This document shows, in pieces, positions 17,234 through 25,378 of a stretch of DNA of 64,000 bases. A program made the position numbers and the translations under genes. Every line of letters begins with the position of its first letter. The first letter of the stretch is position 1. This DNA comes from JAGQZY01 sp964588335 (lineage in GTDB: Bacteria > Bdellovibrionota > Bdellovibrionia > Bdellovibrionales > JAGQZY01). Location: contig CAZPOV010000006.1 in assembly GCA_964588335.1 (NCBI GenBank), forward strand, positions 100,389 to 164,388, written 5' to 3'. The notes beneath the pieces were generated by a model. That model worked only from the letters and a program-made list of their open reading frames with translations. It did no database searches and was not told the origin of the DNA.

Positions 17234-18112
17234 TTAGAGCTTCATTTTAGGATCAAAAGCATCACGAAGACCGTCCCCTAAAAGCTGAAAAGCCATCATC
17301 GTAAAGAATAAAGCGGCTCCCGGAAACAGAATGAGGTGTGGGTAACTTTCAAGCAAGTCGGCTCCATCAGAGGCCAACACGCCCCACGAACTGAATGGAG
17401 GTTGCAAACCCAGCCCAATGAAACTCAAAAAACTTTCGAATAAGATATTAGCCGGAATCCGAAAGGTCAGCATGACAATGATCGGCCCAAGAATATTGGG
17501 GAGAACATGACGCCAAAGCAACTGGATATGACCGAAGCCCAAGGCTCGCCCGGCTTCAATGTAGGCCATCTCTTTGACTTGCAGAACTTGACCACGAACC
17601 AATCGTGCCAGGCTCACCCAGCCGACGATACTTAAAGCGATCAAAGTTCCGCTGAGAGCCTTCAATTCGGGGTTGTCAAAAATGTCCATACTATCAAATA
17701 CAACTTTAACCAAAATCATGATCACCAAACTGGGAATGGAATAGGCGATGTCCACAACTCGCATCATTATTGAATCGGTCCAACCGCCAAACCATCCCGA
17801 CACGGCTCCATAAACCGCTCCAATCAACAGCGAAATCACCGCGGTGATAATTCCTACGGCCATGGACATCCGAGCCCCATAAATAATTCGCGATAGTAAA
17901 TCACGCCCCAGCTTGTCGGTGCCGAACCAATAGGTTGTGTTGGGAGATCTTAACAAGTCATCGATGTGCTGTTCATCAAAAGGATAGGGACTGATCCATT
18001 TCGCAGTCAGTGCCAGAAAACAAACAAAGATAATAAAATACAGACAAACCAATGCCAGGCGGTTTTTCTTTAATTTCTGAAAGCCTTCGAGCCACCAACT
18101 GTCTTGCTTCAT
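17234..18112 (-). CDS. oppC: Peptide ABC transporter permease OppC
   Basis: A 292-residue inner-membrane permease with six membrane helices. N-terminal GTDKLGRDLLSRIIYGAR and the EAA loop EAGRALGFGHIQLLWRHVLPN-type stretch (about residues 190-210, here shortened in quotation) identify the OppC/DppC family. It overlaps oppB by ATGA. It should pair with OppB to import oligopeptides or dipeptides delivered by OppA. Confidence 0.93.
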   Translation of the reverse strand: MKQDSWWLEGFQKLKKNRLALVCLYFIIFVCFLALTAKWISPYPFDEQHIDDLLRSPNTTYWFGTDKLGRDLLSRIIYGARMSMAVGIITAVISLLIGAVYGAVSGWFGGWTDSIMMRVVDIAYSIPSLVIMILVKVVFDSMDIFDNPELKALSGTLIALSIVGWVSLARLVRGQVLQVKEMAYIEAGRALGFGHIQLLWRHVLPNILGPIIVMLTFRIPANILFESFLSFIGLGLQPPFSSWGVLASDGADLLESYPHLILFPGAALFFTMMAFQLLGDGLRDAFDPKMKL

Positions 18113-19236
18113 GAGACGTCAATCCTTGGGTCGACCACCTTATACAAAAGATCGACCACTAAGTTTGCAAAAATTAACATAACCGAAAATAATAGAGTCA
18201 GTGCCATGATCAGCGGATAATCACGATTGAATACACTTTGCACAAAATATTTTGCAATTCCAGGGATGGCAAAAATAATTTCAACAATAAACGAGCCTGA
18301 AAGTATGCCCGCCACCAATGGCCCCGCATAAGTTAAAACCGGTACTAAAGAGTTTCGTAAAACATGATGATATAAAACAACTTTTTCACTCAATCCTTTA
18401 GAATGAGCCGTGCGCACAAAATCTGAGTGAATCACGTCTAAAACTGAAGTCCGTGTCAGACGCGCTATAAAGGCCGCAGGCCTGACTCCGAGAGTCACCA
18501 CTGGTAGAATGTAGTGCCGTGGTGAATGCCAAAGGGCGGCCGGCAAAAGAATATCGTAGTGAAGCATCCATTGGTAAAAGCCGGGGAACAATTTATTGAT
18601 CGGCCAACCAAAGCTAAAAATATAAATTAAGATGGGAGCCATTAAAAAGCTTGGTAATGAGATTCCACTGATCGCTGCCACCATCGCCGCAGCATCAATC
18701 CGTGTCCCATGATTAGCTGCTGCAACCAGTCCCAAAGGAACGCCGATAAGAAAAGACAATACCAAAGCATAGAATCCCAACTTAAAAGAAACCGGGAACG
18801 CATCTTTGATGATACTTGAAACCTCTCGGCCCTCATACTTGTAGGAATACCCCAAATGGCCGGTGGCGATTCCACTCATATGATTCCAATATTGAACGGG
18901 TAAAGGCTTGTCCAAACCGTACTTCTTTTCAATATTGGCTTTGACGTGATCAGGTAAAGCTTTTTCTTCATCAAAAGGCCCCCCGGGCAGCAATCGCAGC
19001 ATGAAAAAAGTCATGGTGGCAATCACCGCAATAACAAACAACGAGGACAGAAGTCTTCTGACAAAATAAGACAACAGGTTTTGTCTGACCACGCCATAAA
19101 CAATAGCCACCACAAAAACGACCCAAAACACCGTGACCAGAGTCGACGGCACGTACATCAATACAAGATCACTCAGAATCATGGCTATGGCTAAAAGCGC
19201 TGTTGACCAAAAAAGAACAGGACCTAAGACATTCAT
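18109..19236 (-). CDS. oppB: Peptide ABC transporter permease OppB with N-terminal extension
   Basis: A 375-residue inner-membrane permease. The family normally starts near the FVRRLLSSLFVI stretch, which is at residue 58 here; the preceding residues carry two extra hydrophobic segments (about 7-27 and 31-50). RLLPGGPFDEE and the EAA-loop region VRTAHSKGLSEKVV are typical of OppB/DppB. It overlaps both oppA and oppC by ATGA. An internal start that removes the extension cannot be excluded, but coupling to oppA supports the long form. Confidence 0.92.
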   Translation of the reverse strand: MNVLGPVLFWSTALLAIAMILSDLVLMYVPSTLVTVFWVVFVVAIVYGVVRQNLLSYFVRRLLSSLFVIAVIATMTFFMLRLLPGGPFDEEKALPDHVKANIEKKYGLDKPLPVQYWNHMSGIATGHLGYSYKYEGREVSSIIKDAFPVSFKLGFYALVLSFLIGVPLGLVAAANHGTRIDAAAMVAAISGISLPSFLMAPILIYIFSFGWPINKLFPGFYQWMLHYDILLPAALWHSPRHYILPVVTLGVRPAAFIARLTRTSVLDVIHSDFVRTAHSKGLSEKVVLYHHVLRNSLVPVLTYAGPLVAGILSGSFIVEIIFAIPGIAKYFVQSVFNRDYPLIMALTLLFSVMLIFANLVVDLLYKVVDPRIDVS

Positions 19237-20840
19237 TTCTTAAGCCTCATGTTCGCAAAATGGTAGAGATCTAAAACATTGTTATGAAAGTTTTCAATGC
19301 GATCACTAACTAACAATTGATTGACGTCCGAAAATAAGGGAATGACTGGCATTTCCTCTTCGACAAGAATCTTCTGAGCCTGGTGATAGATCTTCAGTCT
19401 TTTCTCTGGGTCTGTCTCTTTCAGCCCCTTCGCCACCAACTGATCATAGGTTTCATTCTCCCAACCGGTGCGATTGTTTTCCGAAAAACTGGTCATGATG
19501 GCCATGAAATTATGAGGATCCCCGTAATCGGCGACCCAGCCCAAGCGAAACAGATTGTAGGCTGAGGCACTGCGCAGGCCATTGAGAAACGTCTTCCACT
19601 CTTCGTTTTTCAATTCAACGCGAATTCCCAGATTGGTTTTCAGTTGCGCCTGAATATTCTCTGCCACCTGCCGGTGTTTGTCCTCTGTATTGAACCCGAT
19701 GACAATCGGTGGCCACTTATCGGCATCACTCCATCCCGCTTCGACCAGCAGCTGCTTGGCTTTTTGCGGATCAAAACTTAACCCGACCTCGTCGTCAAAA
19801 CCAAACATGCCCGTTGGAACCCAACTGCGCAGAGGCACTTGTCCCCCACCGAGCACCTTCACCACTTGCGAGCGATCAATGGCCAAGGCTATGGCTTTGC
19901 GAACCTTCGGATCGTTGAAAGGAGCTTTATTGACCTTAAAGCCATAATAATACAAACGCAGTCCGGGCAAGAATTCAAATTCAGGTTTCTGACTCAAACG
20001 AGGAATCTCGGTGCTCGGCAAATCTCTCATAAAATCAATCTTGCCTCGCTCGAACATTCTTAAAGAGGTCGCAGGTTTTCCGATCATATAGAAGACCAGA
20101 TATTTAATATCAGGCTTATCACCCCAGTAAGTTTCATTGCGAGCCAAAACCATTCGACTGTCATGATGCCAATGGATCATTCGGTAGGGGCCCAATGTGA
20201 CAATGTTCTGTGGCTCCGTCCACAACTCTTGATGCTTTTCAATCACGTCCAAACGGATCGGAAAGGTGGTGTGGTGGGTTAGAAGAAGTGGAAAGAAAGC
20301 CATCGGCTGTTCCAATTCAAATTCAACAAGCCATGGAGTCACTGCACGCACGCCCACTTTTGAAAAGTCTTTTAATCTTCCTTGATTATAGAGTTTGGCA
20401 TTCTTGATGGGAAAAATATTGTCGACGGCAATGGCCGCATTGCGGGGGTTGAGGATTCTTTCAAAGGCATCAAGAACATGTTGAATGGTGAAGGCAACAC
20501 CATCGGTCCAAACAACACCCTTGCGCAAATGAAATTGCCACACCCGTCCCTCTTGTTTTTGTTCCCAGTGGGTTGCCAATGCCGGCTTTAACTTTAAACC
20601 GGGCTCTTGCAAATTGAAGCGTACCAAGCCCTCCATAATTTGTTCTTCGATCCAACTGGAATCGGTATCCGAAGACAGGAGCCAATCAATTTTTGGCGGT
20701 TCCGAGGTGATGACTGTACTGAGAGTCTCCTGATGGGGCAGCTTTAACCGTGTGCCATCGTCTTGAACCACATAGGTATCGCGACTGGGCTCACAGGCCA
20801 CTAACAGTAGAAAAACAAGAGTTCCTAGATATTTCACCAC
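19233..20840 (-). CDS. oppA: Peptide-binding lipoprotein OppA (SBP_bac_5 family)
   Basis: A 535-residue solute-binding lipoprotein. The signal peptide ends in the lipobox LLVAC (Cys16), so it should be anchored at the outer face of the inner membrane. VWTDGVAFTIQHVLDAFERI, and APFNDPKVRKAIALAIDR are family-5 binding-protein signatures. It begins the oppA-oppB-oppC unit. No OppD/OppF ATPase gene lies in the window, so the transporter must use ATPases encoded elsewhere. Peptide uptake suits an organism growing on protein hydrolysates, but the ligand cannot be read from sequence. Confidence 0.92.
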   Translation of the reverse strand: MVKYLGTLVFLLLVACEPSRDTYVVQDDGTRLKLPHQETLSTVITSEPPKIDWLLSSDTDSSWIEEQIMEGLVRFNLQEPGLKLKPALATHWEQKQEGRVWQFHLRKGVVWTDGVAFTIQHVLDAFERILNPRNAAIAVDNIFPIKNAKLYNQGRLKDFSKVGVRAVTPWLVEFELEQPMAFFPLLLTHHTTFPIRLDVIEKHQELWTEPQNIVTLGPYRMIHWHHDSRMVLARNETYWGDKPDIKYLVFYMIGKPATSLRMFERGKIDFMRDLPSTEIPRLSQKPEFEFLPGLRLYYYGFKVNKAPFNDPKVRKAIALAIDRSQVVKVLGGGQVPLRSWVPTGMFGFDDEVGLSFDPQKAKQLLVEAGWSDADKWPPIVIGFNTEDKHRQVAENIQAQLKTNLGIRVELKNEEWKTFLNGLRSASAYNLFRLGWVADYGDPHNFMAIMTSFSENNRTGWENETYDQLVAKGLKETDPEKRLKIYHQAQKILVEEEMPVIPLFSDVNQLLVSDRIENFHNNVLDLYHFANMRLKK

Positions 20841-21081
20841 CTCTGAGCCTCTACGAAAGGGGTGTGAAAATCAAGGCTTTTCGAGGAATTCACCTGATAT
20901 TCTCGATATTTATGAACTCCAACACCCATCGGAAAACCGGGCCTCCTAGTAGATTAGTAAAAATTATAGGCCAATAGCATAATGAATAATTTTCAATAAT
21001 ACTTAAGTTTGGTTACAACAGTCCCATACCAACGATGACCGACGCCGAATGCGTACAACAAGGTCTTTTAGGGAGGGAAAC

Positions 21082-21381
21082 ATGAAAGCAATTATCGCAA
21101 CACTTATCGTTCTTTTTTCTTTGAACACCTGGGCCACTTTAGACGTGACTCCCGATCAAATGACAGAGGAACAAAAAATCCAATTGATCCAAGTTCTGAA
21201 TCAAATGGAGCCTGAATTGCTAGAAGTCCTTCTTACTGAAGAAGCCTTGGATTGGTACATTGCCCAGTTTACCCGCGGTGAGTTTGAGGAAGACGTGGAA
21301 GCACGTGACGTCCATGTTGGAACGGGTCAGGTTGAAGGCATCGGCGGGTACAATGACCCCAATGCCCCTAAATTCTTGTAA
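21082..21381 (+). CDS. Small acidic exported protein
   Basis: A 99-residue protein starting at ATG 21082, chosen because GGGAGGG lies just upstream; an earlier in-frame start at 21049 lacks one. The signal peptide (1-18) ends in TWA. The mature part is strongly acidic with a helical core (about 25-65) and a Gly-rich end. I do not recognise a family. It is divergent from oppA and is closed by a clear terminator, so it is probably a single-gene unit. Confidence 0.75.
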   Translation: MKAIIATLIVLFSLNTWATLDVTPDQMTEEQKIQLIQVLNQMEPELLEVLLTEEALDWYIAQFTRGEFEEDVEARDVHVGTGQVEGIGGYNDPNAPKFL

Positions 21382-21410
21382 GACATATTTACAAATTGTT
21401 GTTGTCCCTT

Positions 21411-21446
21411 AAGGCTCAGTGAAAACACTGGGCCTTTTCTTTTTTA
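21411..21446 (+). terminator. Intrinsic terminator
   Basis: An eleven-base stem AAGGCTCAGTG / CACTGGGCCTT with one mismatch and an AAAA loop is followed by TTCTTTTTTA. It ends the small exported-protein transcript. Confidence 0.85.
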
Positions 21447-21500
21447 TACGTTAGGATAATTCGCAAAGCTTATTGAAAAAGAAAACGATGGGAACAAGAA

Positions 21501-22514
21501 GTGAAGCAAAACGACATTTACGCCCGCACCAATAATTTCTGTTTGGTTTTTCTAACCTTAATAGGAGCCACTGTGGCTCTGATCTACATGCGACCTGTGC
21601 TGATTCCACTTATCTTTTCCATCTTTGCCTACGCCGTTATGACCCCTATTGTGATGAAAATTCGCCGACGCACCAATGTTCCTAAAGGTGTGGCCGTCTT
21701 TTTTGCTCTTTTATTGTTGGCCTTGATCATGACGTTCTTGGTTTTTATTTTGATCGTTTCCATAGAAAACTTTGTATCAGGCGCTTCAAAGTACAAAGAG
21801 AGTTTGGCCGGTGTCATCGACTTTGTCGGCAATCAGCTGATCAAGTTCGATATCAATTTGGATCTTAACCAGCTCACTCAAGTCGTACAATCGGCAGGGT
21901 TTTTAAGTTTCGCCCAACGCTTAGGGGGCCAGCTGTTAGCGTTCCTCGGCAACCTGTTCCTGGTTTTTATATTTGCTATCTTTATGATGACTGGGGAGTC
22001 GCGAGTCCAAAAAAAGGGCCCGTTATTAAAAGAAGTCTTGAACAGTGTCTCCTCTTACATCAGCACAAAATTCTTTCTTTCCGTGCTGACAGGGATTCTG
22101 GTTTGGTTCGTGCTATTCTGTTTCGGTGTCGAACTGGCGTTTATCTTTGGGTTACTGACTATTCTTTTTAATTTTATTCCCACCATTGGCTCAATAGCTG
22201 CGGTGGCACTGCCGCTCCCTATTGTCTTTCTACAGTACCAACTGGGACTTAACTTTTTTCTAATCCTAGGCATCACTGGAACGATTCAGTTCACCATAGG
22301 CAATGTAATTGAGCCCAAAATCATGGGTGACTCCATGGACCTGCATCCGATCACCGTCTTGGTCTGCTTGATTTTTTGGGGAATGGTCTGGGGTGTTGCT
22401 GGAATGTTCTTAGCCGTCCCCATTACCGCTGTCCTTAAAATTGTTTTTACACGAATCGATGCGACTCAAACCCTGGCCGAAGTCATGGCCGGACGCCTAA
22501 CTCCCCGCTCTTAG
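21501..22514 (+). CDS. AI-2E family membrane permease (YdbI/PerM type)
   Basis: A 337-residue inner-membrane protein with about eight membrane helices in the AI-2E transporter layout: an N-terminal pair, a soluble helical part (about 95-140), and a C-terminal bundle with FGLLTILFNFIPTIGS and GNVIEPKIMGDSMDLHP, both strong family signatures. Start is GTG with a weak GGAACAAG ribosome site. Members are proposed to move autoinducer-2 or act in Na+/H+ exchange; the substrate here is not evident. Confidence 0.9.
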   Translation: MKQNDIYARTNNFCLVFLTLIGATVALIYMRPVLIPLIFSIFAYAVMTPIVMKIRRRTNVPKGVAVFFALLLLALIMTFLVFILIVSIENFVSGASKYKESLAGVIDFVGNQLIKFDINLDLNQLTQVVQSAGFLSFAQRLGGQLLAFLGNLFLVFIFAIFMMTGESRVQKKGPLLKEVLNSVSSYISTKFFLSVLTGILVWFVLFCFGVELAFIFGLLTILFNFIPTIGSIAAVALPLPIVFLQYQLGLNFFLILGITGTIQFTIGNVIEPKIMGDSMDLHPITVLVCLIFWGMVWGVAGMFLAVPITAVLKIVFTRIDATQTLAEVMAGRLTPRS

Positions 22515-22529
22515 CAGGAGTCATTCAGG

Positions 22530-23303
22530 CTATAAAAAAGATTCAATTTCACCTAACAGATGCCGGTAAGAGTCTTCCCCTAAAGTGTTCGGATCAAAAC
22601 ACAGATGATTGTAACGACGAAACTCAGCCCCTTTATTGTCTAAACGTACAAATTTCCAGTTGGTCTTTTTATTAACCCAACGCCGGAGTTTCCAATAACT
22701 GACCAATTCATCTCTGGGATGAACCATGACTAAAGCCGGCGCCTTTTTAGCCAAACTTTTATCCTTAAACTTGTTGGCGCTGTAGATATTAAAAAAACTT
22801 GTGTAGACCTCGGCGGGAACGCCCTCATCGTGGTAGCGGTACTGAGCTTCAAACTTGGGGTCGCCTAAGCGAATCGATATAATTCTATTAAGATGAGGTA
22901 AAAACGGCTTCAGCAAAGACGTGTATCCATGAAGTTTTAAGGCTGGCGCCAACAAGACCATTTTTTCGAATGGGCATTTGTCAAAGTGATGAACACCGAT
23001 CAGACCACCAAACGAGTAGCCCACAAAGTGAAGTGGTTTATTGTGCTTTTCGATCAAATAATTATAGGCATTTTCAAACGATTGGTAGTAATCCCGCGCT
23101 TTCAGATTTGAAAAATCAGACTCACCGGCATGGCCTGGTAGATGCAAGAGGTAAGTTTTATAACCGATTTTACTAATATCGCTAAGAAGATGCTTTAAAG
23201 CACTGGGTTTCTGATTGAGGCCATGAGCACATAACAAGATCTTGTCTTCCGATCCCGAGTGAGGAAGCTCCTCAAGAGAGGAGGGTTTGTTTATTGAACT
23301 CAT
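22530..23303 (-). CDS. Alpha/beta hydrolase, probable esterase or lipase
   Basis: A 257-residue hydrolase. I chose ATG 23303 because GAGG lies six bases upstream; a longer frame to 23345 reaches further into the dehydrogenase gene. Nucleophile Ser97 (GYSFGG), Asp198 (HPRDEL) and His233 (YNHLCF) form a plausible triad, and CAHGLN holds the oxyanion turn. No signal peptide. It overlaps the end of the acyl-CoA dehydrogenase gene, so the two are likely co-translated, suggesting a role with acyl-CoA or lipid substrates. The exact substrate is unknown. Confidence 0.82.
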   Translation of the reverse strand: MSSINKPSSLEELPHSGSEDKILLCAHGLNQKPSALKHLLSDISKIGYKTYLLHLPGHAGESDFSNLKARDYYQSFENAYNYLIEKHNKPLHFVGYSFGGLIGVHHFDKCPFEKMVLLAPALKLHGYTSLLKPFLPHLNRIISIRLGDPKFEAQYRYHDEGVPAEVYTSFFNIYSANKFKDKSLAKKAPALVMVHPRDELVSYWKLRRWVNKKTNWKFVRLDNKGAEFRRYNHLCFDPNTLGEDSYRHLLGEIESFL

Positions 23304-24915
23304 GGTAGTCCTCACTGGAGTAAAAATCGGGAGCTTGAATAGCACTTACAAAAACCTTGGCCAAGTGCGAGTCGCGATCTTTTTGTGTCGCTTGTGCAAA
23401 GCCAAGAAGAAGGACGGCGCAGAACAAATCGCCAACACTGGAAGCGAAAATTCGTGCCCCACGCTCCATTGCAGCACTATCGTTTTGGTTTTTTTGCACC
23501 CACTGGCCACAGAACTCGATAAGCTGCTCAACTTTTTTCTTTTCCGCCGATTTTTCCACATTTCTTAAGAGCGACTGAATGTAAGTCATGGTGTCTAGAA
23601 AAATATCGCCTTTGCTCATCGCTCTCAAAGTGTCCAAGCTCATAATATTGGTGGTGCCCTCCCAGATCGGAAAAACTTGAGAGTCACGAAGGAATCGGGG
23701 CAACTGCGTATCCTCAATGTAACCGGCACCACCAAAGGCTTCAATCAGTTCACTGGACGTCGCCACCGATTTCTTAGCGGTCCACAATTTGGCGACAGGT
23801 GTTAGCAACCGTAACGCCGCCAACTCTTGCTTTGTGGCTTGACCTATTTCCGAGCGCCCCAAGAGTTGCCCCATCGCGGCGACAAAATGCACACAGGCGT
23901 TGGTATCGGCCTGCGTTCGCACCAAGGTTTCCTGATGCAAAGGGTGGTCCATCAATTTTTTTCCAAAAGCTTGACGCTTCTGAGAGTAATCACGAATCAA
24001 CGAATGCAATCGGTATATGGTTCCGGTGGCGCAAACCGAGTTATAAAGTCGAGAGATATTCAAAATGGTGGCAATGTTTTTCACCCCTTGCCCCAGCTCT
24101 CCTATAAGAAAGCCCTCAACGCCTTTGAGTTCAAGCTCGGCCGTTGGCATGGCTTTGGTTCCCAGCTTGTCTTTCAAGCGCAAAACTTCGATATTATTGA
24201 GTTGGCCCTTTGAGTTTCGGATTTCAATTAAAAATAAGCTGAGTTTCTGCTCACCACCGACTTCGGTTTGCGCTAAAGCCATGGCGATGTTGGCGGTGAT
24301 CGCAGAGGTGAACCACTTTGTTCCGTGTAGAAAAAATTGATCGCCTTTTTGAACGGCGACAGTTTCAGAGTTGGAGACATCGGAGCCGCCCGCCTTCTCT
24401 GTCATCCACTGCCCCGCCGTCCAAAACTGGTCCGGATCGCGCGACACCAAATGACTAAAAAACTTTTGTTGAAGTGGGCCTTTTTCAAGCTCGAGAACGC
24501 GAGTCGCACCGTCGGTCATCGCCAATGGACAAGTGTAAAAGGCCGATGATGGATGAAACATCAATAACTTCAAAAACTGGTGCAACCGGGAGTCCTGTTT
24601 TGATTTTCTTTCATAGCCAATGGCTATCATACCCTCTTCGGCGGCCACAGCGTGCAGGGCGTCCCAAGCCGGATCCACTTCTATGTGGTCAATTCTTCGA
24701 CCCCAGTGATCATAAGCGATGTGTTGTGGTGGATTTTTCTCGGCCTTGAGCATTAGGTTTAAAACCTCCCCGCAAGCCCGCTTAGAAAACCGACTAAGAT
24801 CCTCCGCGATTCCTTTAACATTTTGGCTCTGCGCATAGTGGGCCAAGACATCTTGTAAATAGGAGTTTTCCGCAAACAAGTCTTGATAGATAAAATCTTC
24901 CTGCTGGAATCCCAT
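23272..24915 (-). CDS. AidB-like acyl-CoA dehydrogenase
   Basis: A 547-residue flavoprotein starting at ATG 24915, with GGAGG five bases upstream; a longer frame to 24963 lacks a ribosome site. The length, MTEKAGGSDVSNSET, GTKWFTSA, RLKDKLGTKAMPTAE and IWEGTTNIMSLDTLR resemble E. coli AidB, including the Glu of the IWEG motif. AidB is induced by alkylating agents and has weak isovaleryl-CoA dehydrogenase activity; its true role is unsettled. Here the gene is coupled to a hydrolase, which favours a metabolic function. It is a single-chain FAD enzyme of the cytoplasm. Confidence 0.88.
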   Translation of the reverse strand: MGFQQEDFIYQDLFAENSYLQDVLAHYAQSQNVKGIAEDLSRFSKRACGEVLNLMLKAEKNPPQHIAYDHWGRRIDHIEVDPAWDALHAVAAEEGMIAIGYERKSKQDSRLHQFLKLLMFHPSSAFYTCPLAMTDGATRVLELEKGPLQQKFFSHLVSRDPDQFWTAGQWMTEKAGGSDVSNSETVAVQKGDQFFLHGTKWFTSAITANIAMALAQTEVGGEQKLSLFLIEIRNSKGQLNNIEVLRLKDKLGTKAMPTAELELKGVEGFLIGELGQGVKNIATILNISRLYNSVCATGTIYRLHSLIRDYSQKRQAFGKKLMDHPLHQETLVRTQADTNACVHFVAAMGQLLGRSEIGQATKQELAALRLLTPVAKLWTAKKSVATSSELIEAFGGAGYIEDTQLPRFLRDSQVFPIWEGTTNIMSLDTLRAMSKGDIFLDTMTYIQSLLRNVEKSAEKKKVEQLIEFCGQWVQKNQNDSAAMERGARIFASSVGDLFCAVLLLGFAQATQKDRDSHLAKVFVSAIQAPDFYSSEDYHEFNKQTLLS

Positions 24916-25028
24916 AAAACCTCCAGGGGGATATCTCAATTCGAGGCATTCAGATTCCACCATTTGGTCGCTTTTGTCTATATGAACCGAGCCATTAAGG
25001 GCTTCACAAAAGGTGCCGATAAGAAAGG

Positions 25029-25181
25029 ATGTCGAGCCAACGTTTAGAGAAAGTGAAATTCAGTTTTGAGCGAAAAGTAAAGAGCACCCGGCGTGTTGAT
25101 GTCTATATGCTTGTCTTGGCGGGCACCTTCATTTTGACCTTTATCCTCAGCCAGGTTTTGCTGGGTGTTTATTACGTCTAA
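25029..25181 (+). CDS. 50-residue single-pass membrane protein
   Basis: A short frame starting at ATG 25029 with AAGAAAGG directly before it. The first 25 residues are basic (many Lys/Arg) and residues 26-49 form one hydrophobic helix ending in YYV, a cytoplasm-in topology by the positive-inside rule. Its stop overlaps the stop of the cold-shock gene on the other strand by four bases. It is divergent from the AidB-like gene. I do not recognise it; small size makes the call tentative. Confidence 0.5.
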   Translation: MSSQRLEKVKFSFERKVKSTRRVDVYMLVLAGTFILTFILSQVLLGVYYV

Positions 25182-25378
25182 TCGGTTTTTTTGACTTCGG
25201 TGGCAACAGGTCCCTTTTTTCCCTCTTTGATGACGAATTCAACTTCATCACCCTCTTGAATCACCTCGGAGACCTGACTGCAGTGAACAAAAATATCTTT
25301 ACCATCAGGGACTTCAATAAATCCAAAGCCTTTGTCTTCGCGGAACCATTTCACCTTGCCGCGCTTGACCTCACTCAC
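25178..25378 (-). CDS. Cold-shock domain protein (CspA family)
   Basis: A 66-residue single CSD protein that binds single-stranded nucleic acid. RNP1 (KGFGFIEV) and RNP2 (DIFVH) are intact, with the usual KWF start. It begins with GTG overlapping the stop of the lytic transglycosylase gene (GTGA), so its translation is probably coupled to that long upstream gene, an unusual arrangement for a csp gene, which usually has its own promoter and a long leader. Confidence 0.95.
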   Translation of the reverse strand: MSEVKRGKVKWFREDKGFGFIEVPDGKDIFVHCSQVSEVIQEGDEVEFVIKEGKKGPVATEVKKTD

